64,000 nucleotides of DNA, taken from positions 2,294,001 through 2,358,000 of the forward strand of contig BDSL01000001.1 of the NCBI GenBank assembly GCA_003116995.1, given 5' to 3'. Below the pieces are notes generated by a model. It searched no databases, had not been told where the DNA came from, and worked only from the letters and a program-made list of their open reading frames with translations. This DNA comes from Yamagishiella unicocca (lineage: Eukaryota; Chlorophyta; Chlorophyceae; Chlamydomonadales; Volvocaceae). The position numbers were made by a program, and so were the translations under genes. Positions 61,179-64,000 of this stretch are shown piece by piece. How positions within the stretch are numbered: position 1 is the first letter of the stretch; each line of letters starts with the position of its first letter.

Positions 61179-61519
61179 GGTGCGGGTTGGAGGTTGCGCA
61201 AGCCTGGTGTGCGGATACGTTAGGAGCGCAGGCGACGTTTAGACGCACGTCTGATGGCGGCTCCTTGGCCTTCGCTGTAGGGCACGATGTTGCTTTCTGG
61301 AGGTGGAGCATGCTGTAAGCTGCTGTACCGCAATGCGCGAACGACACGGTTTCAGAGCCGCTTCCGCCATCCGGAAGGGCGAACACAATCGCTCGCGCCA
61401 TTTCCTCAGTATCTGACTTGTTAAGGAAACGGCGTCGCAGCAGCTGTCGCGGCCTGTTAGGAAAACAGCATCGCAGCGATTGTCGCGGCTGAAGGTAGTG
61501 GTTTGCAGTGAAACCAGTA
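61179..61519. other. Short spacer: SET 3' UTR and 2OG-oxygenase promoter
   Basis: Two genes on the same strand are separated by about 340 bp. TGTAA at 61314-61318 is a good candidate end for the SET transcript, leaving about 200 bp for the next promoter and 5' UTR. CAGCATCGCAGCGATTGTCGC-like short repeats lie near 61428-61490. Confidence 0.5.
61314..61318 (+). terminator. Candidate poly(A) signal TGTAA for the SET gene
   Basis: TGTAA lies 136 nt after the TGA stop (61176-61178), and about 200 nt before the next gene's start codon. Position and sequence match Chlamydomonas usage. Confidence 0.5.
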
Positions 61520-64000
61520 ATGAGCAAGCCGACGGGACCCTTTCCGCGCAGGTCCAACCTGCCAGACCCATCTGCTCCGTGCCCAGATGATAGCTTGACC
61601 GCTAGCACTCGGAACCTCACAAACCTTGCCGAACCGGATTACTGGGCCGCCATTTGCCCGGAACTGTCTGTTAACGGAAAGCTCAAGGGCGCCAAGCCAT
61701 TGAAAAAGCCAGCAGACTTCCAAAAAGATGCTAAGCAGCAGATCAACGACAACGGTGTCGTCCAGGTGAGGTCATCTCGAGAGACGCATGAATCCCAGTA
61801 GAAGCATCCTAACGTCCAGTATCTCAGTCCAACCCGAAGATGTGTAACTGCTTCAGATTACTAGCAGCATCGCGAGTTATCGGTCATAGTTCCCTCAATC
61901 GGGCCCGCGGGGTCCTAACCCCCTCCGAACTAACCGCCAACACCGCAGCAGCATCCCCCTGCCAGCGGAAAATACAATAGAGTGCGATACGTCACACACG
62001 ACTTTCAACCAAGCGTACAAGCAGCCAGAGGGTTTGCCGCACACCTCTCCTGCCAATCCTGTCTGTTCCGCAGTTGACACCGGGCGACATGCATTGGACC
62101 GTGGACGTGCACTCTCTCGCCCGCAACATGGTGCTGCTCATGCAGCACGGCTGGCCCGCCACCTTCATGCTCATGTTTGACGAGGTGGGCGGACAAACAT
62201 GCGCGCGATGTTCCCACTTAGCACGGGGCTGTGCCCTCGAAAATGGATTCGCAAGACCACCTTGCTGTGTCCCTCATAACTCGAGAACCGTGATGGCTGT
62301 CCCATCTTAGGGAGTCGTACGAGAGGGTGTCAAGGCGGGAGGCCGGGTCAAGGCGTCAGGCAAAGGGGAAGCATCCGCCATTGCGGCACCTCGCCAGAGA
62401 CCGAAGAAGGGGTCCCCTGTTCCTCCCGCGCTCGTCCACTTCCTCGCCATCGCCACCATCGCCACCCTCCTGCCCTCCTTGCCCCTCACAGTCCCCCTCC
62501 CCTCCCTCCGCTCCTCCTCCGCCAGGTGTGGGCTCTCATCCACAGAGCTAGCGCGCTGATGGCGGCCACCACCGGCAACGCCTGCAACATGGACGTGCTG
62601 TGTTGGTGTGTGCGGGCAGTGGGCGCCCTTGAGACGCGCGCAGGGCTGTGCTGGTACACGGGCTGGGGCTGTGCCAGTCGCGTTTCCAGCCCCCGCCGCC
62701 CCCATCGGGCGCCGTGACCTACATCCCAGGCTGCACCCCCCTCTCCCGGGGCCCACATGACGCTCCCTCTTGACGCTCCCTCTTGACGAGCCCCTTCTCT
62801 CCCCCCCTCCCGCGCCCACGCCTCCAGGTACGTGGATCCCAACCAGGGCGCCGCTGGCTTCTCCCCGCACCGCGACCGCCAGCCCGAAGACTCCCCCGCC
62901 ACCTTCCGCCCCGCGGACGGCTCCCCCATGTACGGCACCTGCTGGGTGCCCCTCACGGACGCCTGCCCGGAGAACAGCTGCCTGTACATGGTGCCGCGGT
63001 GAGGGAGGCCTGCGGCGGGAGCGGGGGGCAAGGGCACGATGTTTGGTTTTCCGTGGTTTTACGCCGAGGCGCATTAACGGGGTGGGGTGGCGGTTTCGGG
63101 GCGAGGCGGCCGAGGGGGAAAGGAGGAGGGGCTGCCGTCGTGGTGGTTGCCGTGTCCAGTGGTCGTGACACCCCGGCACCCGTGTTTTAGTGCATCCGCC
63201 TCCTTTCCCCCGGCGACCCCGCCGCTCCTGCCAGCTGGGCTGACCCTGGCTACTTCAAGGGGGATGATGATGATGGACCCGACCCGCTGCTTGTGGCTCT
63301 GGCCGCCAAGGAGAACTTCCAGGCAATCCGCGCCCTGCCCGCGGAGGCGGGTTCCGCCATCATCTTCACACACCGGTGAGGCGGCCGCGCAGGGCGGGCG
63401 GGCACGGATAAGTTATGGATAAGTTATGGATAAGCCAGGACAGAGAACGGAAGCGCCCACTTCTCCTGGATAACCTACCGAACAAGAGGCCAGGCTCCTG
63501 GACCGGTGCCGTACTACATCCGCGCTCACGCCACCATCGGTTAACACCTGCCGTACGGGGGCGCGCGGGAAGGGGCAGCTGAACGCCCTCTCATGCCTGC
63601 CAGCTACCTGCATGACGAACTCGTCTCCTACCGGTATTTTGCCCTTCTTTCCTATGTCGTGTCCACGGTTTCTCGCTCCGCCTCCACACCTAACCCCCCG
63701 GGGGCTTCCCCCGCGCCGCCCTGCCCCACCCGAGTCCCGCAGGATCATCCACTGGGGCAGCCGGGGCCGCAAGGGCTTCCACACGCCGCGACTGGCGGTC
63801 TCCTGGGGCTGTGCCGATGACGCGTACGAGCCGCCGTACTTTAGCCGCGCGCACCTGCCGTACCCGCCCATGGCGCTGCGCGCTGCGCTGGCTTGCGGCC
63901 AGATGCTGGTGTACCACGAGCGCTTCGCAATGACGAAGCGCCAGCTGTCGCTGTATTACAAGTTCTTCACTGCCCATGCCTCCGAGTTCCACGTGTCGTA
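61520..64000 (+). CDS. Phytanoyl-CoA dioxygenase-family 2-oxoglutarate/Fe(II) oxygenase (C-terminus beyond window)
   Basis: Exons: 61520-61765, 62074-62184, 62526-62605, 62828-62998, 63235-63375 and 63743 to the window end; 335 residues seen. These enzymes use iron, O2 and 2-oxoglutarate to hydroxylate a substrate. The jelly-roll markers are present: FSPHRD with iron ligands His160 and Asp162, the distal ligand His253 in IIHWGSRG, and Arg266 (PRLAVSWG), thirteen residues later, fitting the 2-oxoglutarate carboxylate anchor. CWVPLTDACPENSCLYMVP is the central strand pair. The acceptor at 63235 (CCAG) is chosen because it keeps phase and gives VPRWADPGYFKG; an acceptor at 63191 would need a different donor. 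The start is ATG 61520 (MSKPTGPF); no targeting signal is obvious. The substrate cannot be named: the family includes fatty-acyl, alkaloid and halogenating enzymes. Confidence 0.85.

Noticed and set aside
63191..63234. Earlier acceptor (TTTTAG at 63190) for the oxygenase exon
   Set aside because: It breaks the frame with the preferred donor at 62998/62999; the acceptor at 63235 keeps phase and family sequence.

Overview
The window looks like nuclear DNA of a volvocine / Chlamydomonas-type green alga. Genes are very GC-rich and cut by many short introns with GTGxGx donors and YNCAG acceptors. TGTAA occurs where algal poly(A) signals are expected. One gene encodes an octotricopeptide-repeat (OPR) protein, a family expanded in this lineage. 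An intron carries a short tract of the Chlamydomonas-type telomere unit (CCCTAAAA). The species cannot be fixed from the sequence alone. Exon models below were built by hand from splice sites and reading-frame phase. All junctions keep frame, but none is confirmed by transcripts.

Layout: (1) 52-15018, minus: 23 exons of an RRP5/PDCD11-type ribosome-biogenesis protein (S1 array, acidic linker, HAT repeats). Its C-terminus lies left of the window. (2) 17394-20733, minus: an eight-exon MAP kinase with a TDY activation motif. (3) About 20.7-26.3 kb: lower-GC DNA without a convincing gene, holding a decayed membrane-protein-like remnant. (4) 26285-34729, minus: three head-to-tail copies of one LINE (non-LTR retrotransposon). 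The middle copy is near full length (ORF1 + ORF2); the outer two are 5'-truncated. (5) About 35.4-37.0 kb: degenerate duplicated DNA with fragments of another LINE. (6) 37585-46359, plus: a ten-exon protein kinase with a 16-nt microexon and introns full of tandem repeats. (7) 48919-53537, minus: a two-exon, 1508-residue OPR protein. (8) 54368-56013, minus: a secreted/type I membrane protein with a probable C-type-lectin-like domain. (9) 56170-61178, plus: an 11-exon SET-domain methyltransferase resembling Rubisco LSMT, with a plastid-like leader. (10) 61520 to the window end, plus: a phytanoyl-CoA dioxygenase-type 2-oxoglutarate oxygenase, cut by the window edge.

The cellular genes do not form an obvious pathway. 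They cover ribosome assembly (RRP5), signalling (MAPK, kinase, lectin-like receptor) and probably organelle-directed functions (OPR, SET). The lectin-like and SET genes diverge from a 156-bp gap. The kinase and OPR genes converge on a spacer holding a palindrome with TGTAA on both strands. The most unusual structure is the nested LINE array, reminiscent of Zepp-type clusters in green algae, with a TAATG overlap between its two ORFs.
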